64,000 bases of DNA from Omphiscola glabra (taxonomy: Eukaryota > Mollusca > Gastropoda > Lymnaeidae): positions 25,235,010 through 25,299,009 of the forward strand of contig OZ024796.1 of NCBI GenBank assembly GCA_964017045.1, written 5' to 3'. Below, piece by piece: positions 44,964 through 56,851 of the stretch (position 1 is the first letter of the stretch; each line of letters starts with the position of its first letter). A program made the translations under genes and the position numbers. The notes under the pieces were generated by a model, which saw only the letters and a list, made by a program, of their open reading frames with translations, made no database searches and was not told the DNA's origin.

Positions 44964-45045
44964 GGAAATTAGTAAAACACAGTAAGGTTAAACCTGATAA
45001 AAGGAACGCAACAAAACAACGAACGTATCGGCAGGAAGCCTTTAG
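44964..45045 (-). mobile_element. Penelope-like element 3' fragment, copy 2
   Basis: About 80 bp nearly identical to 13260-13340, from ggaaattagtaaaacacag through acgaacgtatcggcaggaa. It begins inside stem II of the hammerhead-like motif, so the ctgatga core is absent, and it lacks coding sequence. Confidence 0.8.
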
Positions 45046-45234
45046 GGTGCCGGGTGGATCTAATCCAGCGTCAGACACTACTTACAAAAGTTATACGACG
45101 CATCAAGAGATCGTACCACATGTCTGATAGTGTATTGGTTTTGTTTGTGTCGTACCACAAGTCTGATAGTATATTGGTTTTGTTGGTGTCCGTCAGTTCA
45201 GTTCAAATGGTTATTAAATTGTATGTACTATGAA

Positions 45235-45460
45235 TTATATTGCTACTCCCGTCTTACTATGACTGTTTCTCCCGTCATGCTATGAAAGTGTCTCCCGTCT
45301 TGCTTTGGAAGTGTCTCCCGTCTAACTATGAAAGTGTGTCCCCCATCTTAATATGAAAATGTCCTCCATGATCTAACTAGGATAATGTCTCCCATGATCT
45401 TACTATGAAAATGTCTCAAATGGCCTTACCATAAAAGTGTCTCCCATCTTACTTTGAAAG
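45235..45460. repeat. About 23-bp minisatellite, about 9 degenerate copies
   Basis: Unit tgtctcccgtcttactatgaa and variants, with growing divergence to the right. Confidence 0.88.
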
Positions 45461-45548
45461 TGAAATGGAAAAACCCAAATAATTGCAGATTTGAAGTGAT
45501 TTTTTTTTCCTTCTTCATTCTTTCACATCAAAATCTCGCGAGTACTAG

Positions 45549-45652
45549 GGTACGCTATGAACCTTGGGCGACACGCCGATTGGCGAGCGCTGGTCGAACT
45601 GAAGAAATCCAACACGTACTGTTCAACAGTCGGTGGCCTCACACATGGAGTG
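45549..45652 (+). CDS. Candidate internal coding exon, unknown family
   Basis: A pyrimidine-rich tract and an AG at 45547-45548 precede YAMNLGRHADWRALVELKKS and NTYCSTVGGLTHGV, followed by GTAAAC at 45653. Entry phase 1, exit phase 0. The GC-rich, codon-balanced stretch stands out from AT-rich flanks. A second frame (VRYEPWATRRLASAGRTEE) is also open, so the frame is not certain. No family recognised and no partner exon seen. Confidence 0.38.
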
Positions 45653-46423
45653 GTAAACATATTTTTTTTATTTTTTGTTCTTTTCAAGTTGTCCTCGGGG
45701 GAACACAGGTGTATCGGGACCCTGGTTCGGGGGGTGTGGTATGTTGGGGTGGGGTGGGGGGGGTGAGGAGAGGGGAACCATTATGCATTTCTATAAGTAG
45801 AGGGGGGGGCGCGGTCACAACGCTCAATGGACCCACACTCACGGGTTTGTGCTATTTGATTTTTGGGCCGCGGGGAATTCAGACTACTTTCAGACCTCTT
45901 TGGTTCTAACGGTGAGAAAAGAGCACTGTTCAGAAAGCAGTGCTCCTAATGACCGCTGATTGTTTATTAAATTAAAATAAAATTAATGACACAGCGAATA
46001 GCAGGACAGATATTTCTTAACCACGCAAAAAAACGGGGGAGGGGGGGGCGATGTAACAACAAAAAAAATCACACTGGGGGGTAAGGGTGTACATTTTGTC
46101 AATGGGATAGGGGAGAATCAAAGACTCTTAATTAAATTAATAAATCTAGACATATTGTTGAATAGATTATCTGCACGCTGCTGAATTAATAATAATAGGC
46201 GTGATGCTCAATAAAAATCATAGACGTATTTGGGATTCGTTCTAATTTCACAGACGGCCCTCTTCCTACTTAACATGTCGTATATTAAAAGTGCTAAGCG
46301 GGGACAAAAAAGCTGTCCAGCAGCGTGCGTCATGCGTGACGGTTGAACTCTGGTAAAAAATGATATTTTTTTCTTTAGGAGGCAGGCGAATATTAAATTA
46401 ATCAATAAAGAGCCACGGGGTAT
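45653..46423. other. Noncoding sequence with G-rich tracts
   Basis: G-rich blocks at 45728-45775 and 46034-46050, then AT-rich sequence. No gene recognised. Confidence 0.5.
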
Positions 46424-46690
46424 AATGTAGGACTGTCTGTAGGACTGTATGTAGGACTATCTGTAAGACTGTCTGTGGGACTGTCTGTAAGACTGTCTGT
46501 GGGACTGTCTGTGGGACTGTATGTAAGACTGTCTGTGGGGCTGTCTGTAGGGCTGTTTGTAGGACTGTCTGTAGGAATGTCTGTAGAACTGTCTGTAGGA
46601 CTGTCTGTAGGACTGTCTGTAGGACTGTCTGTAGGACTGTCTGTAGGACTGTCTGTAGGACTGTCTGTAGGGCTGTATGTAGGCCTATTG
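46424..46690. repeat. 12-bp minisatellite, about 21 copies
   Basis: Unit ggactgtctgta, with a few gtctgtgggact variants. It runs directly into the 46-bp array. Confidence 0.96.
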
Positions 46691-47065
46691 TCTAACGGCC
46701 ATCAGGTAGGGTGCAGGACTGTCTGTAGTGTACGCCTGTTGTGTAACGGCCATCAGGTAGGGTGCAGGACTGTCTGTACGCCTGTTGTGTAACGGCCATC
46801 AGGTAGGGTGCAGGACTGTCTGTACGCCTTTTGTATAACGGCCATCAGGTTAGGTGCAGGACTGTCTGTACGCCAGTTGTGTAACGGCAATCAGGTAGGG
46901 TGCAGGACTTTATGTACGCCTGTTGTGTAACGGCCATCAGGTTAGGTGCAGGACTGTCTGTACGCCTGTTGTGTAACGGCCATCGGGTAGGGCGCAGGAC
47001 TTTCTGTACGCCTGTTGTGTAACGGCCATCACGTAGGGCGCAGGAATGCCTATTGCTGAACGGCC
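46691..47065. repeat. 46-bp minisatellite, about 8 copies, containing the 12-bp unit
   Basis: Unit gtgtaacggccatcaggtag, then ggtgcaggactgtctgtacg, then cctgtt. It contains ggactgtctgta, the unit of the array to its left, so the two arrays share an origin. Confidence 0.95.
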
Positions 47066-48331
47066 GGCATATATTATCCATAGAAAATGAGAAGTAAGCT
47101 TTTTTTTTCTTTTCTTTTTTGTAACACTTGGCGTCACAGACAATCTTCTCAAAGGACCCGGACCCAGTGTAAAAAAAAACATCACCCGGTTAAGCCATAG
47201 TTATAAATATATATTTACATAGAGGGTTATATTAAAATGGTGTTTGGAATTTTTTTTTAAGTTGCTTTATCCGTCTTTATTTTCTTTTATATATTATTAT
47301 TTTTAAATCCATAAACAATTAGTAGGGCACTTGCGCGCAAGTAAAAGGCTTGTTGGAAATTAAGTGAAAGTGCATCTATCTGTCTTTTTATATATATATA
47401 TATGCACTATATATATATATATATTATTTTTAAATCCATAAATAATCAGTAAGGCACTTGAAGTACTAAAGTACGGGCAAGTAAAAAAAAAAAAAAGCTT
47501 GTTGGAAATTACGAAACTTAGCAAATCAAACAACCAAAGAAAGAAAAAAAAGAAAGAAAAAAAGAAAGAGAGAGAGAAAGATAAATGATGGCAGCATCAA
47601 ATCCGTTGAAGGGGAGCTACCGGTTGTTTCAAATCGACACAGTCGTGTGTAATGAATAATTCCAACTTTTTTTTCAAAATCTCAATAAAATACGGAAAAA
47701 TCGATACAACAAATAAAACACCGGTCTGACAAGTCTGTGTATAGTTTGTTTGTGGTGTTTTTTTTTGTTGTTGTTGTTTTTTTTTTTGTTTTTTTTGCAA
47801 GTGTGCATCCTAAGGGACGCTGATATAAATAAACACATTTTAATGATGAAAACAAATATTACTACTAAGAGACAAGTCATTACCTTTAATATACTTTTTT
47901 TTTTTTAGAAATAACTCTGAAAATCTTACTTGCATATTCTTTATCATCTCTCCATACTTTGAAAGGATTTTTAAATAATTCCTTGGTACATAATTTTTTT
48001 TTTTTTTTTTTTTTTTTTTGTTGTTTTTGTTTTGCATTTTCACGTCCGTTTGACCAATTTCTCCGAGTCCAAGGGAGAGTCTAACACGATGTGGGTACCC
48101 AGCGAGTTAAGACGGGGTGTTTTTCTATAAAACGCATCATGTTCAGTGGCGTCACTGCGGGTTGTGGAGGGGCCGCGGATGTTGAAAGGCGGCCCACCTG
48201 AGCTGTGCTTTCGGGGGATACATATAACATTAAATAAATGTTTTCTGAGCGCTGAAGTGGTGTACTTTTGGGGGGAGTTCACATCACCTGGTATTTTATT
48301 AAGCCCCTCCACTGGCCGTGTGACATGGTGT
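47066..48331. other. AT-rich noncoding sequence
   Basis: A (TA)n pair near 47390-47424, repeated words around tatattatttttaaatccat near 47290 and 47424, A/G-rich 47530-47580, and T-tracts at 47760-47797 and 47995-48019. Nothing coding. Confidence 0.55.
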
Positions 48332-48495
48332 CAGTGGCGTAGCGAGCTTAACAATACCTTTTTAGCGCCCCCAATACCTTTTTTAGCGCCCCCCCCCCTA
48401 TTCGAAAAACCATACAATATTTTAGTAAAATATACCATTTGGCGCCCCTTTGTGAGTAACGCCCGGGGCATGATGCCCCCCTCACTACGCCACTG
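48332..48495. mobile_element. hAT-type MITE, family 1
   Basis: A 164-bp element, ends cagtggcgtagcgagct and ctcactacgccactg. Perfect 8-bp duplication catggtgt at 48324-48331 and 48496-48503. Internal order is reversed relative to 8515-8680. Its target resembles that of the other copy (catggagt). Confidence 0.94.
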
Positions 48496-49430
48496 CATGG
48501 TGTAACCCCTTCCCTCGTCATTCTCCTGTACTTGATCCGCCACTGTATAGTTGAGATTTGCCTCTGATAAACATTTGAAAGTTGCTAACCCCCCCCCCCC
48601 CCAGCCATTCCGTCTCATTAAAAAGGCTTTCCTGTGGGCTCAATAAATGACAGCTTTACACTATACAATGTACAACAACAAAGGGGCGGGAGGGGGGGCG
48701 CACAAGCCTTCCTTCCTGTTTCCCTCACGCCAAGGTTCTCTTCAAAGTACGACCACTCTGTTCGCCTGCATGTTATGGCTGCCTTAGTTTTAAACATCAA
48801 TAGAGAATCCGTCACGTGAATCAGTTTAGACGACCATCTTTTTTTTTTTTTCTAGCTTGGTACGTTACCATGCCGACATCGAAACACCAGCGCCGTCTAT
48901 TCGTCTGTGCGAGGTGGGCCGACCTTCTCGGCTCGAAGGATAATTGGTTGATTGTCTACCTTTGTTTTATATCTCTTTGTTGCACGACCCTGGTAATTTG
49001 AACAACAATATGGGTGGGTGGGGGTGGGTGGTATGTGGGAGGGAAGGAGGAGCTGGTTGAAGAAAGTAGAAAGAATATTTTGCTAGTCTAACAGGTTGTG
49101 ACATAAAATTGACGAATATTTGACGTCAGGGGTCAATATTCCCCACACTTGTTTGCCTGAAGGGCACAGGGAACTAAATTATTTATGACACATTTCCCTT
49201 TCTTTCTTTTTTCTTTCTTTTCTCCTTCATTCCTTTAGTTAATCTTCCTTTTCTTTCTTTCTTTCGTTCTTTCCATCTGCCTTTCTTTCGTTCTTCTTTT
49301 GTTCTTTATTTCTTTCGTTCCTTTTGTTCTCAGTGTTTCTTTCAGAAATTTTCCCCCGAGGGGGCACTTTTGACGTTCGGGGGGGGGGGGGGGCAGTGCA
49401 AGTTTTTCAGTGGCCAGAGGCGTAGCTAAG
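48496..49430. other. Noncoding sequence with CT-rich tract
   Basis: C-run near 48589-48602, CTTT-rich sequence 49195-49330, G-run 49380-49394. No gene recognised. Confidence 0.5.
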
Positions 49431-49432
49431 GG

Positions 49433-49765
49433 GTGGCAGATGGGACATATGTCCCCGGGCGCCAGACTAGCGGGGGCATCTAATGGGCTATAGTGTTAAT
49501 GGATGAAAATAATAGGTTTCAGAGTTTAGCGGGGGGGGGGGGGTGGGGCGGGGTGTAAAAATGAATCTTGTCCCCTGTCATCAAAGACTCACGTCAGTGA
49601 CGTAGAAGTGGGGGGGAGGCGAACATTTGGTCTTCCCAGGTGTCATTTTTTCTTTAGATATAGAGGCGGGATTTTCGGACATCTACATAGTTTCTATCGA
49701 GAAAGGTAGCGTGGCAAAAAAGTTAACCCACCTAGGGTGGCGCTAACACTAGGCACGCCGCTGGA
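49433..49765. mobile_element. Cluster of degraded CAGNGGCGTAGC-type MITE sequence
   Basis: Starts ccagaggcgtagctaagggg, related to the MITE at 13070-13259 (shared tgtccccgggcgcc and aataatgggttt-like words). A second start, cagtgacgtagaagtggggg, lies at 49594, with a related end, aggcacgccgctgg, near 49755. Boundaries uncertain. Confidence 0.6.
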
Positions 49766-50394
49766 CAGTGTATATATCAGCACCAAATTTGGCTGTCATG
49801 GCAAGTAATTTTTATCGGGAAGTAGGGCAGCAGAAATGTGTGATTATTTAACAATCAAAAGGTGCATTTTGGAGTATAAATGATTCGAATGTTTTGATAA
49901 GACTTTCATTTGATCGGGGGAAATAATTTTTAAGCGTAAGGGGAGGCATTATGGCGCTCAGTGCCTTACATAAACTAAATTCATTCTGGTTGTGGTGTGC
50001 CGAAGAAAATCATTTGACACAAGATTAGATTTAACTCGTTAGTCACATTGATCGACGTCAAGGAAAGGGGGGTGGGGGTAGCAGAAATTGAGGAATCCGA
50101 AGAGTTTGAGCAAAAGTGAGGGCAGGGGTCACCTTAATTTATAAATAATAAATTCAAAATGCTGTGATGCATTGTGCAAACTTTTCTTCTTCTTTTTCTG
50201 TCTATTAAGGGCCCACGATCAATTTATTGATCATTATGGCTCCTATGAATGTAGATGGGATTTGCAATGTTTCTGTGCCTGGTGTTGATGAGCATATTTC
50301 ACTGGTAACAAGAGTTACATAGTGAGGGTATCATGCACTGTATTCAATGTATCTTTAAGACAATGTGTGAAGGGGCATTTCAAACGTTCATATA
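49766..50394. other. Noncoding sequence
   Basis: AT-rich; no recognisable feature before the retrotransposon fragment. Confidence 0.5.
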
Positions 50395-51525
50395 TTTACT
50401 GTTAGATGTCTCGTAGAAAAATGCTAAGAATACATCAACATACACCAACTATATGTGGACTACAAATCAGGTTATGATAGCATAGACAGGAAATACATGA
50501 ACGATGCTGTGCTGGAACTTGGAGTCCTTAACAAACTTACCCGACTCATACATATGACGATGGATAACTACAAAAGTAGAATCAAAGTACAGAGGGAGTA
50601 CTTGAGGGAGTTCCCAATCAATCTGGGCCTCAGACAAGGAAATTCGTGTATCATTTTCAGCATCACTGTAGAAAAAAGCATTTTAGAAACATACGTGTGA
50701 GCACTTGAGAGGTGGTACAAAACAATCATAAGGAACTTTATTAAGCCAGCCACTGCAATACCTGGCCTACACAGACGATATAGCGCTACTTGGTAGAAAC
50801 AGAATTGATGATATAATTAAAACTTTCAGGGAACTTGAAGATGTGACGGTCAAAGCTGGTCTTGATGTAAATAAAGCGAAGGCAATATTTATGATAATGT
50901 CAGGAAATACGCACTGATGACTTCTTCAATATGAACATCTACGCCTTTGAGAGGGTAGCTACTTTCAAATATCTAGGGGTGACTATAAATAAGCAAGAGG
51001 AAATGCAATCGGAGCTGCAAGAAAGAATAACAGCATGCAACCGTTCTTATTTCAATTTACAAAAGCTACTTCAAAGCAAAAATCTCGCTAAGGGAACAAA
51101 GAAGGCAGTATACACCACTATCACAAGACCAGTAGTGAGACTTGGTTCCTACCAGAAAAGCAGAGAACCTGCTAAATATATGACCCGATGATAGACAATT
51201 TTGTTTTGGGAATCCGTACAAACTAAGAGCTATATCAATTGTACAAATACCCATCCATAGTCACAACAATATAAAAAAAAGGCAAACTGCCCTAGTCAGG
51301 ACGCCGGATTCTGGAGCAACAAAAACGATCTACATGCAGAAACCTAAGGGCATACGGCTCACCGGTCGACCAAGACTGAGATGGATTGAAGATGTAGAGA
51401 AGGGCTTACAAAGGTTGGGGTTCGCACATGGAGGTGTAAAGCGATGGATCGATCCCAATAGAACAATGGGGTGAAGCAGGCCAGGGCCCTAAATGGGATG
51501 AAGCGCCACTGATGTAAACATTTCA
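50395..51525 (+). pseudogene. Non-LTR retrotransposon reverse transcriptase fragment with frameshifts
   Basis: Three frames together encode part of a reverse transcriptase. Motif A, VDYKSGYDSIDRKYM, keeps its catalytic Asp (50454-50500). Motif B appears as NLGLRQGNSC near 50618. Motif C, AYTDDIALLG near 50766-50795, has Thr in place of the usual Ala in the Y-x-D-D box. The thumb/connection part VATFKYLGVTINKQEEMQSE lies near 50949 and the C-terminal GRPRLRWIEDVEKGLQRLG near 51364. The 3' end (ggccctaaatgggatgaagc) matches other RTE-like tails. At least two frameshifts and several stops make it inactive. Confidence 0.92.
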
Positions 51526-53480
51526 GACATTTGGATGGGAAGCGCTAGAAATAACGATAATAACAGGACATCTCTAACTCTTCCACCAGCACAATATTAA
51601 ATAAATTCAGTCCAATTGGGAGCCCTTAGGGTATGTTTTTTATCAAGAGATACTCCTTAGCTTAGACTCGCCTTTAAAACTTTATAGGCCCCGGAAATTG
51701 TTTAATAAATTCAAAATGCAAGAATGCATTTTTTGTACATACCGTAGTTAAATTTAGTTTCGCATCATTAAACATTTAACTGTAGAGCAACGGGAGAGAT
51801 GCTAGTTAACATTTTATGTGTCATTTGACCTAAGAGCCATCGTGTGAGGTCTGCAACCCACATAGCTGCATGGGGCCTCGTATATTTTAGGGGCTTAAAG
51901 TTGGGCTGTAATTACATTAAATTATCAACTTTTACTTCTAGGTAGGGAAGGACAAAACCGAAAAGTAGAGGGGTGCTATTAAACGTCAAGCGACGCCTCT
52001 GCTTGATTAAGTGTGTTATGCAAACATTTTTTTTTAAATTGAAAAGTAATGTATTTTTAAAGTGATAATTTTAAAATATTTTTGGGATCAACTACATAAA
52101 AAATAATGAATTTACTACAAAATATTTTTAAAATTAAGAAAAAAGAATTCCTTCCAAAAATGGATCCATCCCAAAAAAGAAATGCTAAAATAGTTTTACA
52201 TTTTGAAAGAAAAAGAAAATCCAACAACATACGTTTATTTCTAAATATTTCCAAGTTTCACCAAAGTCAAAAAGAAGAAAAGTTTTTCTGTACATAAGGC
52301 TATAGACTATATCTATATGGGTTTTCAAAATTGGTATTTATTTATAAATCATATGTAACCGACATAACTGTTCAGAAGTCAAGAATTGTTTACAAAAGAC
52401 TCATATATTTATTAATGTGTGATTTGTTTTCGTATAAATTATTAAAGTTTCAATTCTCAATATTCAGTTGATTGAAATGTTAATTAAGAAATTTAGACTA
52501 CAATAATTTGCTTCAGATCATTACAACTTGCCTCTTCAAAAATTATACTTGAAAACAATTTTTTTACCAATTCCATATATTTTTTTTAACTATTATCAAA
52601 AATGGCATTTACAAGATAATCGAAATACTCGATTTTTTTTTAAATCGTTGTTTAAATATATATTATATTCTTTCTACTGGATTATCATGTTAAAATATTT
52701 TTTTTTTAAAAATAGTTCAAACAGCTGGTGAAGATTGTTTATTATTTTTATATTAACAGGGAAAAGTCATTTGGGATTTAATAAATAAAGACTTTTTTTT
52801 AAAAATCATTTTACTCTGTTCCCGAAACTGTGTTAAAAAATTAGAAACACTCGATTTAATAATTTCGGATGAAATGTCCACTATTTGTATGTAACCGGTA
52901 AATTCCTAAATTTTTGTTTTGAAATTATTATTATTATTATTTTTAAATTTTCATTTTATCTATGTCAGCATACATCTATGGAATCTACTACATTAAAATG
53001 TTTGCTAAAAATTATTTTTTTAAAGCATGATGCTATTATACAATATAATTTGAAAACAGATTGCACATGTTTATTTCTTAGCAAGAACTATATTTAATTT
53101 ACAGACATTTATATCGATGAAAAGGTAGTTTAATACAGGGTTATTAAAAAGTCTTTCAACTTTTGCAGCTGCAAAATTTAATTAAATAAAAGATACCGAT
53201 ATCTGCGAATCAGAAAATGTAAGATTTAGCTTATGATCAGCAGCGGCCAATTTTTAAAACAATACCATATTTATAATCGATTTCTGCGAGCCTGTAACAA
53301 GATTAACCTGAACACTATGGATCATCAATATATATCGAACAAAGCGATATTTTATTTGTTCCAATAATTGTAATCGATTAAAGGCGCACATTTCAATTAC
53401 TTTTAAAAATTTTATAAAAATGAAATTTAGAGTACTTTTTTTTTATTATTATTTTTTCTTACACATTTTCCCCCGGGGGG
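51526..53480. other. AT-rich noncoding sequence
   Basis: Very AT-rich, especially 52000-53450, with poly-T and poly-A runs. Frames here are Lys/Asn/Phe-rich chance frames. No repeat family recognised. Confidence 0.55.
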
Positions 53481-53965
53481 GGCACTTGACTTGCTCCGGG
53501 AGGGGGGGCACTTGACTTGCTCCGGGGGGGGGCAATGCCCCCCCGGGGTATGCCTGAAAGAAATACTGTTTGTTCTTTATTTTTTTCTTTGTTTCTTTTT
53601 GTGTGTGTGTATCTTTTATTCTTTATTTCATCATTTCTTTCTTTATTTTTTTTCTTCTTTCTTTCTTTCCTTCTTTCTTTCTATCTTTGTTTCTTTCTTT
53701 CATTCTTTTATTATTTCTTTCTTTCTATCGTTCTTTCATTCGTTCTTTCTTTCTCTCTATATTTCTTTCTTTCTTTAGTTCCTCTAGTTCTTTATTTCTT
53801 TTTTAACTCTTTTATTCCTTTGGTTCCGTCCATTTTATTACGAATTTTTATTCTTTGTTTTATCATTTCTTTCTTTATTGTTCATCTTTTATTTTCTCTT
53901 TCTTTCCTTCTTTCTTTTCATCGTTCTTTCATTTCTTCTTTCTTTCCTGTCACCCTCCAGATCGA
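53481..53965. repeat. G/C-rich duplicated block and long CTTT-rich tract
   Basis: gggggcacttgacttgctcc occurs twice at about 53478-53523, followed by ggggcaatgccccc. From 53575 to 53950 the sequence is almost entirely T/C (ttctttctttctt), giving artificial Phe/Leu/Ser frames. Confidence 0.85.
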
Positions 53966-54414
53966 AGATCCTACCAGTTTGTTTTTAGTCATAATCAGCG
54001 TTTAACATTTGTTTAACATTTATTTAACATTTGTTTAACATATGTTTAACGATTGTTTTGCACTTCTTTCTGTATTGATCCTCTTTACGATGCATCTATA
54101 CAAAGGAAAACTATTTAGGTGACAACTTGTTTGCACACTAGAAAGGTGGTGGTGACCTTTGGTGTTTTTTTTTATTCATGCCTCTCAACCCATGATGCTT
54201 TGAGTACTGCGACCTTTTGGCCGACCTCTGACCTATTGGTGCGGCCGTCTTTAAGGGTGACGATGTTTCTGGGTCACTTTGTTAGAATTGATTCTTTAAA
54301 AAAAAAAACAAGAAAAGGCCAGCAACAGTCTGTACAACACTGGAATTCACAAAATGGTTTCTGGTTGTTTTTTTTTTTAACAACTCTGGCTTGACAACAT
54401 TGTTTTCTTCTATC
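53966..54414. other. Noncoding sequence
   Basis: A short series of catttgtttaa words at 54005-54050, then mixed sequence. Nothing coding recognised. Confidence 0.5.
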
Positions 54415-55175
54415 GAAGATTACTGGTAGCCTTCTGATTACTGGTAGCCTTCTGATTACTGGTAGCCTTCTGATTACTGGTAGCCTTCTGATTACTGGTA
54501 GCTTTCTGATTACTGGTAGATTTCTGATTACTGGTAGCCTTCTGATTACTGGTAGCCTTCTGATTACTGGTAGCCTTCTGATTACTGGCAGCCTTTAGAT
54601 TACTGGTAGCCTTTAGATTACTGGTAGCCTTTAGCTCACTGGCAGCCTTTAGATTACTGGTAGCCTTTAGATTACTGGTAGCCTTTAGATTACTGGTAGC
54701 CTTTAGATTACTGGTAGCCTTTAGCTCACTGGTAGCCTTTAGCTCACTGGCAGCCTTTAGATTACTGGTAGCCTTTAGATTACTGGTAGCCTTTAGATTA
54801 CTGGTAGCCTTTAGATTACTGGTAGCCTTTAGATTACTGGTAGCCTTTAGATTACTGGTAGCGTTTAGATTACTGGTAGCCTTTAGATTACTGGTAGCCT
54901 TTAGATTACTGGTAGCCTTTAGATTACTGGTAGCCTTTAGATTAATGGCAGCCTTTAGATTACTGGTAGCCTTTAGATTACTGATAGCCTTTAGCTCACT
55001 GGCAGCCTTTAGATTACTGGTAGCCTTTAGATTACTGGTAGCCTTTAGATTATTGGTAGCCTTTAGATTACTGGTAGCCTTTAGATTACTGGTAGCCTTT
55101 AGATTACTGGTAGCCTATAGCTCACTGGCAGCCTTTAGATTACTGGCATCCTTCAGATGACTGGTAGACGTTGGG
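54415..55175. repeat. 18-bp minisatellite, about 42 copies
   Basis: Unit gattactggtagccttta; the first ten copies use ttctgattactggtagcc. Some copies carry gctcactggcagc. Period strictly 18 for most of its length. Confidence 0.97.
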
Positions 55176-55459
55176 GGAAATGCCTCATGTAGCAAAAGGC
55201 TGCATCCTCTGCCGGGTAGTGATTTCCCTAGTGGACAACTCCCAACAATTTCTCTTTTCTGATCTGTTTACAGAAAATGCGTAGAGGTCGGAGCACCGGG
55301 CTTTTTTGTAATGGGAAAAATTGTTGGTCTGTATACTTTTCTAAGAAATGAAACAAACCCTAAAAACAAAATGCTCCGTATAAATCCTTTACAAAATGGG
55401 ATATCGAGAATTTGGGGATTAGACTGATCATTTGACAAATCATGCACACAAGTAACACA

Positions 55460-55592
55460 CTTATAAAAAAATCCAAATTGGTGCAAAAGGCTCTTATAAA
55501 AAATCCAAATTGGTGCAAAAGGCTCTTATAAAAAATCCAAATTGGTGCAAAAGGCTCTTATAAAAAATCCAAATTGGTGCAAAAGGCTCACA
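55460..55592. repeat. 32-bp minisatellite, 4 copies
   Basis: Unit ctcttataaaaaatccaaat followed by tggtgcaaaagg; copies virtually identical, so recent. Confidence 0.96.
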
Positions 55593-55724
55593 ACCGCACA
55601 TACTATTATTCTAATGACTCACCAGCATTTACCCCGTAGATTTATTTCACCAACTATTTCAGAATTTAAAAAAAGGAAATATTACGCACCAAACGCTCTT
55701 CAAATAAAAAATTTTTGGAAAGAA

Positions 55725-56010
55725 CCTCATTTAGCGCAGTTATCGGGAATTCTATTTCGTGAAATCAAATTTCCTTCATCTTCCCATTAAACCACCCCCC
55801 CCCCCACCCCCCCCCCCTTTTTTTAAAAAAAAAATAAATAACTGATTTTAGGGGTTGGAGATGGGGCTGGGCTGAAAATTTGAAAGAATGGGTTGTCATC
55901 GGTAGTTGGGTTGTCATGCGCCAAATTTCAGCTCTATAAGTTATAAAGTCACGGGAAGTGGGTCAATTAACCGTCCAAAGATTTTGCCAGCCAGACACGA
56001 TCAAAATCGA
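55725..56010. repeat. Dispersed repeat C, copy 2
   Basis: Partner of 11700-11950, same orientation. Contains poly-C and poly-A tracts near 55793-55832 where copy 1 has poly-T and poly-A. Unknown class. Confidence 0.7.
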
Positions 56011-56443
56011 AGTTAATATAAAGTATTTTTAAAAAAAAAAAGAGTAGTGACATTGCAGCGCCATCTTAAGACCGTTACTCAAGAAACTTAACCCTATTTC
56101 ATAACACACCAGGCCTTATGGTCTAGTCCGCATCATCTTTCATCTCTCATTCCCTTAGCACTAGTGAAAGCATGGCGGGTCGTCAGCGGCGGGTGTATCT
56201 CAATGGCCCCAGCACTTGAGCTGATAACCTTCTAATGGATATTCCTTGCCATCATAATTACTTATTGATCGGTGGCTTTCACAGGGGGGGGGGGGGCGTT
56301 GGTGTGGGGGGGGGGACAATATTGGGCGCGCTTCATCAACAAATGTGTATTGTTTGTTGGATAACTGATGTCTCCGCCACTCACACGTTGTCGGAAACTT
56401 TTGCTTGCTGGGATGCTATACCGTATAATTTATAGTTTCCCCT
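56011..56443. other. Noncoding sequence
   Basis: Mixed composition with G-runs at 56286-56320. No recognised feature. Confidence 0.5.
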
Positions 56444-56750
56444 CTGTTAGATCCACCTGGTTGCACCATCAGTGCAACTCTGCACTAAAGCGTTCTTCTC
56501 TTTTTGCGAGAAAAACCAGTGATGAGCTACCCGCGGTTTCCGGAGCCACATGGGCCACTTTTCATTCGGATAAATTTCGGCTTATTTTTTTCATTATTAC
56601 GTTTCTATAATGCCACCGAAGAAGAGGCCCTCAAATGTAAGGCCGTGTCGACTGTTCCAGTAAACTTAACTAATCCTTTGACCTAAGCTTTCGTTCGCAC
56701 GCTCTGAAATTCGCAGATATCACCTTTTGTAAATAAAGAGTTCGATTGAC
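56444..56750 (+). mobile_element. Possible solo LTR
   Basis: Begins tgttagatccacctggttgc and contains gtaaataaagagttcgattg near 56727, a layout reminiscent of an LTR (TG start, polyadenylation signal near the R region). No matching second LTR, primer-binding site or target duplication was identified. Tentative. Confidence 0.2.
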
Positions 56751-56851
56751 TTGAATTTCGTAGAGATCTGTGTTCTAGTGTTCTAGTGAATATACTGAAC
56801 GCGTTCATATTGATTCGAGATTCAGTATTTAAGTACTATACCTTTTTGTTT

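Noticed and set aside
45070..45200. Continuation of the Penelope-like element beyond 45045
   Set aside because: Similarity ends within stem II of the hammerhead-like motif; the sequence beyond is unrelated, with only a local cgtaccaca duplication.
53491..54005. Phe/Leu/Ser-rich frames resembling membrane proteins
   Set aside because: They translate a CTTT-rich low-complexity tract.
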